DNA of 64,000 nucleotides from Streptomyces sp. yr375 (GTDB taxonomy: Bacteria > Actinomycetota > Actinomycetes > Streptomycetales > Streptomycetaceae). Below the pieces are notes generated by a model. That model saw nothing but the letters and a program-made list of their open reading frames with translations. It had not been told where the DNA came from and made no database searches. Both the position numbers and the translations under genes were made by a program. Within the stretch, counting starts at the first letter, position 1, and each line of letters begins with the position of its first letter. Location of the stretch: the NCBI RefSeq assembly GCF_900110755.1, contig NZ_FOFF01000036.1:1-64000 (forward strand). Direction: 5' to 3'. Shown here one piece after another: positions 50,869 through 59,542 of this stretch.

Positions 50869-52689
50869 TTACTGCACGATCGTGACCCGGTTCGCGACCG
50901 GCGGGGTGATCGGGGTCGTGGCCGAGGAGTTGGCCGTCAGGTACTGCTCCAGCGCCGTCAGATCGTCGGTGCCGACGAGGTCGCCGGTGCCCTGGCCCAG
51001 GGTGGGGAAGCCGTCGCCGCCGCCCGCGAGGAAGCTGTTCGTCGAGACGCGGTAGGTGGCCGTCGGGTCGATCGCCGCGCCGTTCAGCCTGATCGAGTCC
51101 GTGACGACCCGGTCGGCGCCGGTCTTCGTCAGGTCCAGGGTGTACGTCAGGTTGGCGGACGGCTGAAGGATCTTCGGCGCGCTCGCGTTCGTACCGGTCA
51201 CCTGCTCCTTGAGGATCTGGACGAGCTGTGCGCCGGTGAAGTTCTGGAGGTTCACGGTGTTGGAGAACGGCTGGACCGTGAAACCCTCGGCGTACGTCAC
51301 CACGCCGTCGCCCTCACTGCCCTTGGCCGCGTAGGTGAGGCCCGCCCGGACGCCGCCCGGGTTCATCAGCGCGAGGTCCGTCTCCGGGTCGAGCTCCTTG
51401 CCGTACCAGAGCTGGGCGTCCGCGATCAGGTCGCCCATCGGGGACTCGGTGCCCGTGTTCGGGACGTCCCCGGATATGTGGCCGATCGCCCGGTTGCCGA
51501 TCGGCGCCGCCAGGGTGTTCCAGCGGGTGATCAGCTCGGTCATGTCGGGCGCCTTGGCGACGGTCCGGGTGACCACGTGGTTCGCCGACTTGACCGCCGT
51601 CCGCGCGATGTCACCGGTGTACCGGTCGTACGTCAGCGTCGTGTCCGTGTACAGCCGGCCGAACGACGCGGCCGAGGTCACCGTGCGCGGCTTGCCCGAC
51701 GGGTCCGGGATCGTGCACGCGTACGCGGCGTGCGTGTGGCCGGTGACCAGCGCGTCCACCTGCGGCGTGATGTTCTTCGCGATGTCCACGATCGGGCCGG
51801 AGATGCCGTCGCCCGCGCCCGGGGAGTCACAGTTGTAGTTGTAGGAGGACGACGCCGGGAGACCGCCCTCGTGGATGAGCGCCACGATCGACTTCACGCC
51901 CTGCTTCTGCAGCACCTTGGCGTACTTGTTGATCGTCTCGACCTCGTCCTTGAACTTCAGGCCCTTGACGCCCTCGGCGGAGACGACGCCCGGGGTGTCC
52001 TCCAGCGTCACGCCGATGAAGCCGATCCTGACGTCCTTCTTCTTCCAGACCCAGTACGGCTTCAGGATCGGCTTGCCGGTCTTCTCGTCCAGCACGTTGG
52101 CCGCCAGGTACGGGAAGTCGGCGCCCTCGAACTTCTTGTCCGTGTAGCAGCCGGCCGTCGGGTGACAGCCGCCGTTCTGCAGCCGGCCCAGTTCCCTGGC
52201 ACCCTCGTCGAACTCGTGGTTGCCCACCGACGTGACGTCCAGGTCGAGCTTGTTCAGCGCCTCGATCGTCGGCTCGTCGTGGAACAGACCCGAGATCAGC
52301 GGCGACGCGCCGACCATGTCACCGCCGGCCGCCGTGACCGAGTAGGCGTTGCCCTTGCGCGCCTCGCGCAGATGCGTCGCCAGATACTCGACACCGCCCG
52401 CGTCGATCGTCTTCGTCGTACCGTCCGCCTGCGTCTCGGTGACCCGGCCGGAGGAACCGGACGGCGGCTCCAGGTTGCCGTGCAGGTCGTTGAAGGACAG
52501 CAACTGCACGTCCTGGTAGCGGCTCGGCTGCGGCTTGCCGTGACTGCCGGTCTTGCCGGGCGTGCCGTCGTGCGCGTCCGCCGGGAGCGCGGCGGCCAGA
52601 GCGCCGGTGGTGGCGAGCGTGGCGGCCGCCGCGAGCAGGCGGTACGTACGACGTCTGCGACCGCGGTACGGCTGGGATGTGGCTGGCAT
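50869..52689 (-). CDS. Secreted 5'-nucleotidase (UshA-like)
   Basis: 606 residues. A signal peptide is followed by the metallophosphatase domain: LLSFNDLHGNLEPP, AGGDMVGASPL, VTSVGNHEFDEG, VDALVTGHTHAAYAC (metal ligands), then the 5'-nucleotidase C-terminal domain (RAIGHISGDVPNTGTESPMG; NPGGVRAGLTY). It releases phosphate and nucleosides from nucleotides outside the cell. The neighbouring ppk and mshD suggest phosphate and thiol functions in the core region. Confidence 0.9.
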   Translation of the reverse strand: MPATSQPYRGRRRRTYRLLAAAATLATTGALAAALPADAHDGTPGKTGSHGKPQPSRYQDVQLLSFNDLHGNLEPPSGSSGRVTETQADGTTKTIDAGGVEYLATHLREARKGNAYSVTAAGGDMVGASPLISGLFHDEPTIEALNKLDLDVTSVGNHEFDEGARELGRLQNGGCHPTAGCYTDKKFEGADFPYLAANVLDEKTGKPILKPYWVWKKKDVRIGFIGVTLEDTPGVVSAEGVKGLKFKDEVETINKYAKVLQKQGVKSIVALIHEGGLPASSSYNYNCDSPGAGDGISGPIVDIAKNITPQVDALVTGHTHAAYACTIPDPSGKPRTVTSAASFGRLYTDTTLTYDRYTGDIARTAVKSANHVVTRTVAKAPDMTELITRWNTLAAPIGNRAIGHISGDVPNTGTESPMGDLIADAQLWYGKELDPETDLALMNPGGVRAGLTYAAKGSEGDGVVTYAEGFTVQPFSNTVNLQNFTGAQLVQILKEQVTGTNASAPKILQPSANLTYTLDLTKTGADRVVTDSIRLNGAAIDPTATYRVSTNSFLAGGGDGFPTLGQGTGDLVGTDDLTALEQYLTANSSATTPITPPVANRVTIVQ

Positions 52690-52846
52690 GCGCCCCCCTG
52701 TGGATCGGCTGAAATAGGTGGCCCCGTCCGGCGCAGCCTAGATTCAACGCGCGTAGCGCGACAGGGGTTTCCGGGTTACATCCTGGTTTCCCTTTGGCCT
52801 CCCCTTTGCCCGCACTTTGTGCGGCCCTCCCCTTACCCTCGTACGC

Positions 52847-53773
52847 ATGACCAGCGACGACACCGCACGGATCCCCGGCTCCCGATCCATCGAGACCCAC
52901 TCCGAGCTCACCCCCGGACAGATCGGGGCCGTCCTCGACCTGCTCGCGGAGGCCGCCCGGACGGACGGCCAGCAGGCGGTGTCCGAACAGGGCCGGCTGC
53001 AACTGCGCGGAGGCCCCCGCGAGGGCGTCTCCCACCTGGTCCTCACCCTCGGCGACGAACTCGTCGGCTACGCCCAACTCGAGGACACCGACCCGGTCGA
53101 GGCGCCCGCCGCCGAACTGGTCGTCCACCCCTCCCACCGCGGCCACGGACACGGGCGCGCGCTCGGCTCCGCCCTGCTCGCCGCCTCCGGCAAGCGGCTT
53201 CGGGTCTGGGCCCACGGCGGCCACTCCGCCGCCCGGCACCTCGCCCAGGTGCTCGGCCTGTCCCTGTTCCGCGAACTGCGGCAGATGCGACGCCCGTTGA
53301 CCGACCTCGAACTGCCCTCGCCGGTGCTGCCCGAGGGCGTGAGCGTCCGCACCTTCGTCCCCGGGCAGGACGACTCCGCCTGGCTCGCCGTCAACGCCGC
53401 CTCCTTCGCCCACCATCCCGAACAGGGCTCCCTCACCCAACGCGACCTCGACGACCGCAAGTCCCAGCCCTGGTTCGACCCCGCCGGCTTCTTCCTCGCC
53501 TTCCGCGGCGAGCGGCTCGTCGGCTTCCACTGGACGAAGGTCCACGCCGAGGAGCAGCTCGGCGAGGTGTACGTCCTCGGCGTCGCACCCGGTGTGCAGG
53601 GCGGCGGCCTCGGCAAGGCCCTCACCACGGTCGGCCTACGGCATCTCGCGGGGCAGGGGCTGCCTACGGCGATGCTGTATGTCGATGCCGACAACAAGGC
53701 GGCGGTGTCGGTGTACGAGCGGTTGGGCTTCGTCACCCACGAGACGGACCTGATGTACCGAACGGAGACGTGA
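52847..53773 (+). CDS. mshD: Mycothiol synthase
   Basis: 308 residues from ATG 52847. Two GNAT domains are in tandem: HPSHRGHGHGRALGSALLAA in the N-half and VAPGVQGGGLGKALTTVGL in the C-half; the second is the active one in known MshD. It acetylates Cys-GlcN-inositol to make mycothiol, the actinobacterial thiol. The gene is convergent to none; it is divergent from the nucleotidase. Confidence 0.9.
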   Translation: MTSDDTARIPGSRSIETHSELTPGQIGAVLDLLAEAARTDGQQAVSEQGRLQLRGGPREGVSHLVLTLGDELVGYAQLEDTDPVEAPAAELVVHPSHRGHGHGRALGSALLAASGKRLRVWAHGGHSAARHLAQVLGLSLFRELRQMRRPLTDLELPSPVLPEGVSVRTFVPGQDDSAWLAVNAASFAHHPEQGSLTQRDLDDRKSQPWFDPAGFFLAFRGERLVGFHWTKVHAEEQLGEVYVLGVAPGVQGGGLGKALTTVGLRHLAGQGLPTAMLYVDADNKAAVSVYERLGFVTHETDLMYRTET

Positions 53774-53828
53774 GGGGCGCTCTGCGGGGTGCCGAAGTCG
53801 GGGTGCCGTCCTCTGGGGTTGCCGTGCC

Positions 53829-53847
53829 CTGGGGGCTGCGCCCCCAG
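53829..53847. terminator. GC-rich hairpin after mshD
   Basis: CTGGGGGC and GCCCCCAG around TGC form a short, strong stem; no T-run, as usual in Streptomyces. Confidence 0.6.
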
Positions 53848-53946
53848 ACCCCCGCTTCGGCCCTTAAGGGGCCTCGTCCTCAAGCTCCCCCAGAGGGGGC
53901 ACCCCCCAACGGGCTGAAAGCAGACACCCGACCGGCGTTCAAGGCG

Positions 53947-54657
53947 TCACCCCAGACGAACAGATCTACGCCAACTCCCCATCAACGGCTCCGGGGTCCA
54001 TATCGCGCTCAGTGTCAGCGTTGCCCCCAATACCGCCGCCCATCTCACCTGGGTGGCGACCCAGTAAGGGTCGTGCGGAGTGCCCAGGAGGCCCCATTTG
54101 TTGGGGACCACGAGGGTCACGGCCGCTGCTACTCCCAGCCAGATCGCCATGGTCCTGCCCGCTTCCGGGGTCGCTGTGAAGCGGACGGCGAGGGTGGCGA
54201 GGGCCAGGGCCGTGCAGGACATGGCCGCTGCTTCGAGGGTGGCCGGGGCGAGGGCGGGGCGGGTCTGGGCCGGGACCAGGAGGAGGGCCGTCGCCCACCA
54301 GAGGGCGGTGAGCGGGGCGACGAGGGCCAGGCGTAGGGCGGTTCGCAGGGGGCGGCCCGCCGGTGTCGTCTCGGTCGTGTTGCGGGCGGGGTCGTCCAGG
54401 AGGAAGGCCAGGCCGAGTGCGCCGGTGAGTGCGGTGAGGCGCAGGACCAGTTGTCCCAGGTCGGCGTCGGGTGCGGTGTCCGGCAGCCGTGCCGTGGCCG
54501 CCAGCAGCAGGCCCACCCCGCCGGCCGTGGTCAGCGCCCGCCAGGGCAGGCTGCGCCACACCGGCGTCACCAGGGTCCTGAGCAGAGCCGCCGGGGCTCT
54601 CCTCGGCTCCACTTCCTCCGCTTCCTCCGCCTCCCGCGCTCCTGCTACTCCCCGCAC
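53947..54657 (-). CDS. ABC-associated membrane protein
   Basis: 236 residues from GTG 54657, with GGAGG 7 bases upstream. Hydrophobic stretches follow an acidic N-tail (GVGLLLAATARLPD; LVLRLTALTGALGLAFLL; WATALLLVPA). The start overlaps the stop of the preceding permease gene by 13 bases. It ends the sigma/anti-sigma/ABC operon. Confidence 0.7.
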   Translation of the reverse strand: MRGVAGAREAEEAEEVEPRRAPAALLRTLVTPVWRSLPWRALTTAGGVGLLLAATARLPDTAPDADLGQLVLRLTALTGALGLAFLLDDPARNTTETTPAGRPLRTALRLALVAPLTALWWATALLLVPAQTRPALAPATLEAAAMSCTALALATLAVRFTATPEAGRTMAIWLGVAAAVTLVVPNKWGLLGTPHDPYWVATQVRWAAVLGATLTLSAIWTPEPLMGSWRRSVRLG

Positions 54658-56198
54658 TCCTCTGCCTCCTTCGGCACCTTGACTCCCAGCAGCTTCGCTG
54701 CCTGGGCGGTCGTCGTCTTCGCGGATGTCAGGTCCGCCCAGTGGGCCTTGACCCGGGCGGTCATCTCGGCGCGCGGGCGGTCCAGGAGCTCGCGGACCAC
54801 CGTCGTCTGCGCCGCCGTCATGCTCAGTCCGTTCGTGGGAGCCAGGACCTCGCCCGAGCCGGAGATGGTGTCGTCCAGCCGCACGTTCTGGAAGGTCGCC
54901 AGCGGGGTGGGGTCCGCGCCCAGGACCAGCCACATGACCGTCACCCCGCGGGCGTCGCACATGTTCCGAGTCGTCACGTCCTCCGAACCGCCCACCAGCA
55001 CCGCGGCCACTCCGACCGCGAACTCGGGGACCCGGTTGCCGCCCCAACGCGTCCCGACCGTCACCAGGCCCGGGGTGGCGGACGGGGTCAGAGCGCCGTC
55101 GACCTCCACCCCGCCACTGGTGTCGATGCGCTGGCGGATCGTCAGACGCGCGTCCGCCGCCGCGCCTCCCGCGAGGGACTGGACCCGGTCGACGACCTCC
55201 GCCCAGTCGGACCGCACACCGCCCCACTCGGAGAACGAGCAGTACGTCGAGCCGCCGTGCGTCGTGCACGACTGGACCTTCTGAGGCGTCTCGGACGCCG
55301 TCCTGCGCGCCGCTTCCAGCGCCGCCGTGTCACGCGGAAGCTGACCGATCACCCCGACCGCGGTGACCGCCAGGGCGAGGGCCGTCGCCGCCTTCACGGC
55401 TCGGGTACGGCCGCCGGACACCAGCAGCGCCACGCAGGCCAGCAGGACGCACACGCCCGTCACGTACAGCGCGTGCCAGCCGGCCGGGCGGCCGAGGAGG
55501 TCGGCGGGGACCGGGTCGCCGCCGCCCGAGTCGCCGAAGAGGATCGGGGAGAGCCAGCCCGCCCACGTGCCCTCGTTGCCGACGAGGGCGGAAGCCATGA
55601 TGCTCAGCAGGTACACGGCGATGACGAACAGTATGGGAACGAAGGTGGAGGGCAGCAGACGCGCCAGCAGGACGCCGATGATGCCGGCCACAAGGACGAC
55701 CAGCGGGCCCACGGCCAGCTCCCCGAACGAGCCGTACCCGATCGCGCCGGGCTTCAGCGCCTCCCAGGTGAACTCGGCCGCGACGACGAGCGCGGTGGCC
55801 GCCGCGTACGGGATCACGGACAGCACATGGGCGAGCGTGCGCCGCCAGGGTTCCATGGGCAGGACGCCGAGCTGCTGGACCGTGCCGTGCTTGCGCGAGC
55901 GCAGCGCGGCCGAGTTGGCGCAGATGAGCAGGGCGACGGCGAACAGCATCGGCGTCATCTGCGTGCGGCGGTCGACCGTGTTGAGGACGGGGAAGTCGTC
56001 CATGCCGTCGTTGCTCATCAGCCGCAGGGCGGCGAAGCCGACGTACAGGGCGAAGAGGAACAGCATCGGGGCCTGGAGGAGCAGCTCGCGGGCCTCGAAG
56101 CGGGCCATGGCGAGGACGGCTCCGGTGCGGTGGCCTTCGCGCGGGGGCTCGGTGAGCGTGACGGCGGGGTCCGTGCTCGTCGGGGTCGTGGTGCTCAT
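54645..56198 (-). CDS. ABC-2-type permease-like protein
   Basis: 517 residues. Six hydrophobic segments in the first half (PMLFLFALYVGFAALRL; MTPMLFAVALLICANSAAL; VGPLVVLVAGIIGVLLARLL; PTFVPILFVIAVYLLSIM) precede an exposed C-terminal half with Cys (CTTHGGSTYCSF). The start overlaps the ATPase stop (ATGA). Export substrate unknown. Confidence 0.8.
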   Translation of the reverse strand: MSTTTPTSTDPAVTLTEPPREGHRTGAVLAMARFEARELLLQAPMLFLFALYVGFAALRLMSNDGMDDFPVLNTVDRRTQMTPMLFAVALLICANSAALRSRKHGTVQQLGVLPMEPWRRTLAHVLSVIPYAAATALVVAAEFTWEALKPGAIGYGSFGELAVGPLVVLVAGIIGVLLARLLPSTFVPILFVIAVYLLSIMASALVGNEGTWAGWLSPILFGDSGGGDPVPADLLGRPAGWHALYVTGVCVLLACVALLVSGGRTRAVKAATALALAVTAVGVIGQLPRDTAALEAARRTASETPQKVQSCTTHGGSTYCSFSEWGGVRSDWAEVVDRVQSLAGGAAADARLTIRQRIDTSGGVEVDGALTPSATPGLVTVGTRWGGNRVPEFAVGVAAVLVGGSEDVTTRNMCDARGVTVMWLVLGADPTPLATFQNVRLDDTISGSGEVLAPTNGLSMTAAQTTVVRELLDRPRAEMTARVKAHWADLTSAKTTTAQAAKLLGVKVPKEAEECGE

Positions 56199-57100
56199 GC
56201 CGGCAGCTCCGCGTTCTCACCGTCGAGGGCGAGCAGGTAGCCGTCCTCCAGGGTGGGTTCGAGGAGGTCGGCGCCCGCCGGCGGTTCGCCGATGTTGCGG
56301 AAGCTGCCGGTGCCGGTGCGCCAGCCGGCCAGGGCGTTCGGATCGCGTTGCGTGCTGCTCCAGACCCGGCCGTCCGCGCGGGCGGTCAGCTCGGCCGGGG
56401 TGCCCTCGAAGCGGATGCGGCCACGGGCCAGGACCACGACGCGGTGGCAGAGCATCGCCACGTCCTCCGTCTGGTGGGTGGACAGCAGCACCGTGCGCCC
56501 CTCGCCCGCCTGGGCGATCAACTCCCGGAACCGCATGCGCTGTTCGGGGTCGAGGCCGACGGTCGGCTCGTCCAGCACGAGGAAGGCGGGGTCGCCGACG
56601 AGCGCGGCGGCCAGGGCGACGCGCTGCCGCATGCCGCCGGACAGCCGCTTGATGCGCTTGCCGCGCACGTCCGACAGGTCGACGGCCTCCAGCACCCGCC
56701 GCACCTCGCGCAGCCGGGCGGTGCGGTCGGTCAGCTCCTTCAGGATCGCCACGTAGTCGACGAAGTCGAAGGCCGTGAAGTCCGGGTGGAATCCAGGGGT
56801 TTGGGGCAGATAGCCGAGGGTGCGGCGCAGGGCGAGGCGTCCGGCGGCGGTACCGGGGTCATGACCGAGGGCCGTGAACCCGCCCCCGTCAGCCGGCACA
56901 GCCGTGGCCAGCACCCGCAACAGGGTCGTCTTCCCGGCCCCGTTGGGCCCGAGCAGCCCGGTAACACCACGGCTCAGCCGCAACGACACCCCATCGAGGG
57001 CCCGGGTACCGCCAAAACGCAGGGACAGATCGGTCGCCGTCACAGTGACGGGTCCAAGGACCGCTCCGGCACCATGGCCGGTGTTGGACGCGGTGGTCAT
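56195..57100 (-). CDS. ABC transporter ATP-binding protein
   Basis: 301 residues. Walker A is GPNGAGKTTLLR, the Q-loop is LPQTPGF, the signature is RLSGGMRQRVALA, and Walker B is FLVLDEPTVGLDPE, followed by STHQTED. The start overlaps the preceding small gene by four bases. It is part of the sigma/anti-sigma operon. Confidence 0.9.
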   Translation of the reverse strand: MTTASNTGHGAGAVLGPVTVTATDLSLRFGGTRALDGVSLRLSRGVTGLLGPNGAGKTTLLRVLATAVPADGGGFTALGHDPGTAAGRLALRRTLGYLPQTPGFHPDFTAFDFVDYVAILKELTDRTARLREVRRVLEAVDLSDVRGKRIKRLSGGMRQRVALAAALVGDPAFLVLDEPTVGLDPEQRMRFRELIAQAGEGRTVLLSTHQTEDVAMLCHRVVVLARGRIRFEGTPAELTARADGRVWSSTQRDPNALAGWRTGTGSFRNIGEPPAGADLLEPTLEDGYLLALDGENAELPA

Positions 57101-57369
57101 GCGGGGCTCCTGAAGATGCGGTGGACCGACGAACGGCGGCGAGTCGACGAGGCCGAGGCATGGGCCTGGGCCTGGGCCTGGGCCTGGGCCTGGGCGGGGG
57201 AGACAAGGGCGGGGGCAGTAGCGAGGGCGGGGGCAGCCGCGGGTACCGGGACAGTCACGAAAGCCGGAGCAGTCGCGAAGGCCGGGACAGTCGCAGGCTC
57301 CAGGGCAGTCACGGCGGCCGGGACAGCCACAGGGGCCAGAGCAGCCATGGGAGTCGGGTAGTGGCTCAT
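57097..57369 (-). CDS. 90-residue Ala/Pro/Val-rich protein
   Basis: ATG 57369 overlaps the anti-sigma stop and the TGA overlaps the ATPase start, so it is translated in the operon. The sequence is low complexity (VPAAVTALEPATVPAFATAP), then a run of Ala-Gln repeats from a hexanucleotide tract (57158-57195) and a basic tail. There is no clear membrane helix. Function unknown. Confidence 0.55.
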   Translation of the reverse strand: MSHYPTPMAALAPVAVPAAVTALEPATVPAFATAPAFVTVPVPAAAPALATAPALVSPAQAQAQAQAQAHASASSTRRRSSVHRIFRSPA

Positions 57370-58208
57370 GCTGTGCCGCTCTCCTGGAAGCCGGCCAGGG
57401 GGCGGGCGTCGAAGCGGTCTCGGGATTGGTAGAGGAGCAGGGCGGCGACGGCCGCTACCGCCGCCGCGGTGGACTGGCCCGCCGCTGTGAAGGGGGCGAG
57501 GGTGTCGTGCTCGGGGGTGCGGGTTGCGACCACCAGCAGCAGGGTCAGCCAGCCGCCGCCGACCAGGACGGGGGCGAAGACCGGGCCCAGCCGGGCGGTC
57601 AGCGCGAGGCCCGTCGCCGTGAGGGCGAGCGCGGGCAGCAGCCAGGACAGGGCCAGCAGCCCGTACCCCGGGAGGGCCAGCGTCGCCAGGCCGTTGAAGA
57701 CCAGGCCCGCGGTGAGCACCGCGACCGTACGGATCATCAGCAGCCGGAAGCCGTGCAGCGGGGCGACGACCGCCATCTCGTACGTCGGGTCCAGGGACGG
57801 GCCGTACGACAGGGCGACCCCGGCGAGCGGGAGCAGCGGGGCGAGCGCGAGGAACAGCGCGGGCTGGTCCGCCACGCGCACCGCCAGAACCGTCATGACC
57901 AGGAGGAACAGCACCGACAGCAGCCAGGAGCGGCGCAGCACCGGCGTCGCCGCGAGCAGCCGCGCGGTGTGGTCGGCGACGCCGAGCCGCACCAGCAGCC
58001 GTTCGAGCAGGGCGGGCCGCGGCGCGTCCAGCTCGGCGTCCAGCCGCTCCCAGGCGGTGTCCAGCGCGACCGGGTCGGTGGTCGCCGCGAGCCGGGCCCG
58101 GCACGGAGCGCACCCGGTGAGGTGGGAGTCGGCGGACCACAGCAGGGGCGGCGCCAACTCGCCGTGCGCGTAGGCCCGCAGGTCTTCTTCAGCCACGTGC
58201 CATGTCAT
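57366..58208 (-). CDS. Zinc-finger anti-sigma factor-like membrane protein
   Basis: 280 residues from ATG 58208. HLTGCAPCRARL is the ZAS zinc motif (H-x3-C-x2-C) that traps ECF sigma factors; at least six hydrophobic segments follow (LLSVLFLLVMTVLAVRVA; LFLALAPLLPLAGVALSYG). It is downstream of the sigma gene in the same operon, so it probably holds that factor until a signal comes. Confidence 0.85.
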   Translation of the reverse strand: MTWHVAEEDLRAYAHGELAPPLLWSADSHLTGCAPCRARLAATTDPVALDTAWERLDAELDAPRPALLERLLVRLGVADHTARLLAATPVLRRSWLLSVLFLLVMTVLAVRVADQPALFLALAPLLPLAGVALSYGPSLDPTYEMAVVAPLHGFRLLMIRTVAVLTAGLVFNGLATLALPGYGLLALSWLLPALALTATGLALTARLGPVFAPVLVGGGWLTLLLVVATRTPEHDTLAPFTAAGQSTAAAVAAVAALLLYQSRDRFDARPLAGFQESGTA

Positions 58209-58278
58209 GCCAGGTCCTCCCTCGACTGCTCGTCGCCCGCGCGAGCGCGCAGGTCCACTCCGCTCACGTACCGCCGCG

Positions 58279-58830
58279 TCATGCCAGCGCCTCCCGCAGT
58301 TGCTTGCGGGCACGCAGCGCCCGCGTCTTGACGGTGCCGGGCGGGATGCCGAGCAGAACGGCCGCCTCCCGGGTGGTGAGCCCGTCTATGACGGTCGCTT
58401 GCAGGACGGCCCGCAGCTCCGGCGAGAGGCGGACGAGAGCCCCGGCGAGATCCCCGTGCTCCACCCCCGCGAGCACGCGCTCCTCCGCCGAGACCTCGTC
58501 GCGGTGGCGCAGCCGGGACAGCGCCTGCCGCAGCCGGCCGCGCGCCCCGTCGCCCCGCACGGCGTCGACCAGGCGGCGCGCTCCGATGCGCCAGAGCCAG
58601 CCGGCGGCGTCGCCGGAGGGGCCCTCCTCGCGGTAGCGGGCGGTGCCGCGCCACACCGCGAGGAACGTCTCCTGTACGACGTCGTCGACTATCCCGGCGT
58701 CGGCGCAGCGGCCGCGCAGGCGCGCGGTCAGCCATGGTGCGTACCGCCGGTACAGCTCCTCGAAGGCGTGACGGTCCCGGTCCGCCGCGATGGCCCGCAG
58801 CAGCTCCCCGTCGCTTCTCGTTTCGCTCAC
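58279..58830 (-). CDS. ECF RNA polymerase sigma factor
   Basis: 183 residues. Region 2 is FEELYRRYAPWLTARL with VDDVVQETFLAVWRG, and region 4 is LRAVLQATVIDGLTTREAAV followed by IPPGTVKTRALRARKQL. It would direct RNA polymerase to stress or envelope promoters, including probably its own. It heads the anti-sigma/ABC operon. Confidence 0.9.
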   Translation of the reverse strand: MSETRSDGELLRAIAADRDRHAFEELYRRYAPWLTARLRGRCADAGIVDDVVQETFLAVWRGTARYREEGPSGDAAGWLWRIGARRLVDAVRGDGARGRLRQALSRLRHRDEVSAEERVLAGVEHGDLAGALVRLSPELRAVLQATVIDGLTTREAAVLLGIPPGTVKTRALRARKQLREALA

Positions 58831-59001
58831 AACCCCTCATCGGACGAGCCCCGCCGATCGGTTCACGATTCCCGACACAATTTTTCCGGCCCGCGGGCGA
58901 GGGGCTCGAGCGCCCTTCCCCCACCCCGATCTCCCCACCCCGATCTTGAGATCCCCCACCCCGACTTCCCCACCCTGATCTTGACTTCCGTGCGGACTTG
59001 G

Positions 59002-59037
59002 ACCACCCTTTCACTACTCAATTAGTGAAAGGGTGGT
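59002..59037. promoter_or_regulatory. 15-bp palindromic operator for YtrA-like GntR
   Basis: ACCACCCTTTCACTA and TAGTGAAAGGGTGGT form a perfect 15-bp inverted repeat around CTCAAT. The right arm contains the likely ribosome site (GAAAGGGTGG), so a bound repressor could block both transcription and translation. The gene starts at about 59045. Confidence 0.75.
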
Positions 59038-59044
59038 GTTCCGA

Positions 59045-59542
59045 GTGGTCGAATACCGCATCGACCGGCACAGCGGTGTCGCCACCTACGTCCAGATCGT
59101 CCAGCAGACCAAGCAGGCCCTGCGTCTGGGCCTGCTGGAGGCCGGCGACAAGCTGCCCACCGCTCGCGAGGTCGTCGAGGCGACCGCCATCAACCCGAAC
59201 ACGGTGCTGAAGGCCTACCGCGAGCTGGAGCGCGACGGGCTGGTGGAGGCCCGGCGCGGCCTCGGCACCTTCGTGCGGCGCGGGCTGCACACCCCGGCCG
59301 ACTCGCCCCTGCGCGCCGACTCACCCCTGCGCACCGACCTGGACGTCTGGGCCGGCCGGGCCCGTGCGGCCGGGCTCGACCGCGACGACGTGGCCGCGCT
59401 CTTCACCGCCGTACTCGACGAACAGTTCGCCGCAGCCACGGCAACAGCCCCGGCAACGGCCACGGCCGTATCCCCGACCCCGACCCCGACCCCGACACCC
59501 GCCCCCGGCGACCCGCACACCCCTCAGGGAGACCCCTCATGA
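59045..59542 (+). CDS. YtrA-like GntR regulator
   Basis: 165 residues from GTG 59045 (GTG 59033 is possible). The winged helix is RLGLLEAGDKLPTAREVVEA, then INPNTVLKAYRELERDGLVE. Instead of an effector domain it has a short dimerisation tail, ending in Thr/Pro repeats (59440-59505). YtrA regulators repress the adjacent ABC operon; it overlaps the ATPase gene by four bases. Confidence 0.9.
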   Translation: MVEYRIDRHSGVATYVQIVQQTKQALRLGLLEAGDKLPTAREVVEATAINPNTVLKAYRELERDGLVEARRGLGTFVRRGLHTPADSPLRADSPLRTDLDVWAGRARAAGLDRDDVAALFTAVLDEQFAAATATAPATATAVSPTPTPTPTPAPGDPHTPQGDPS

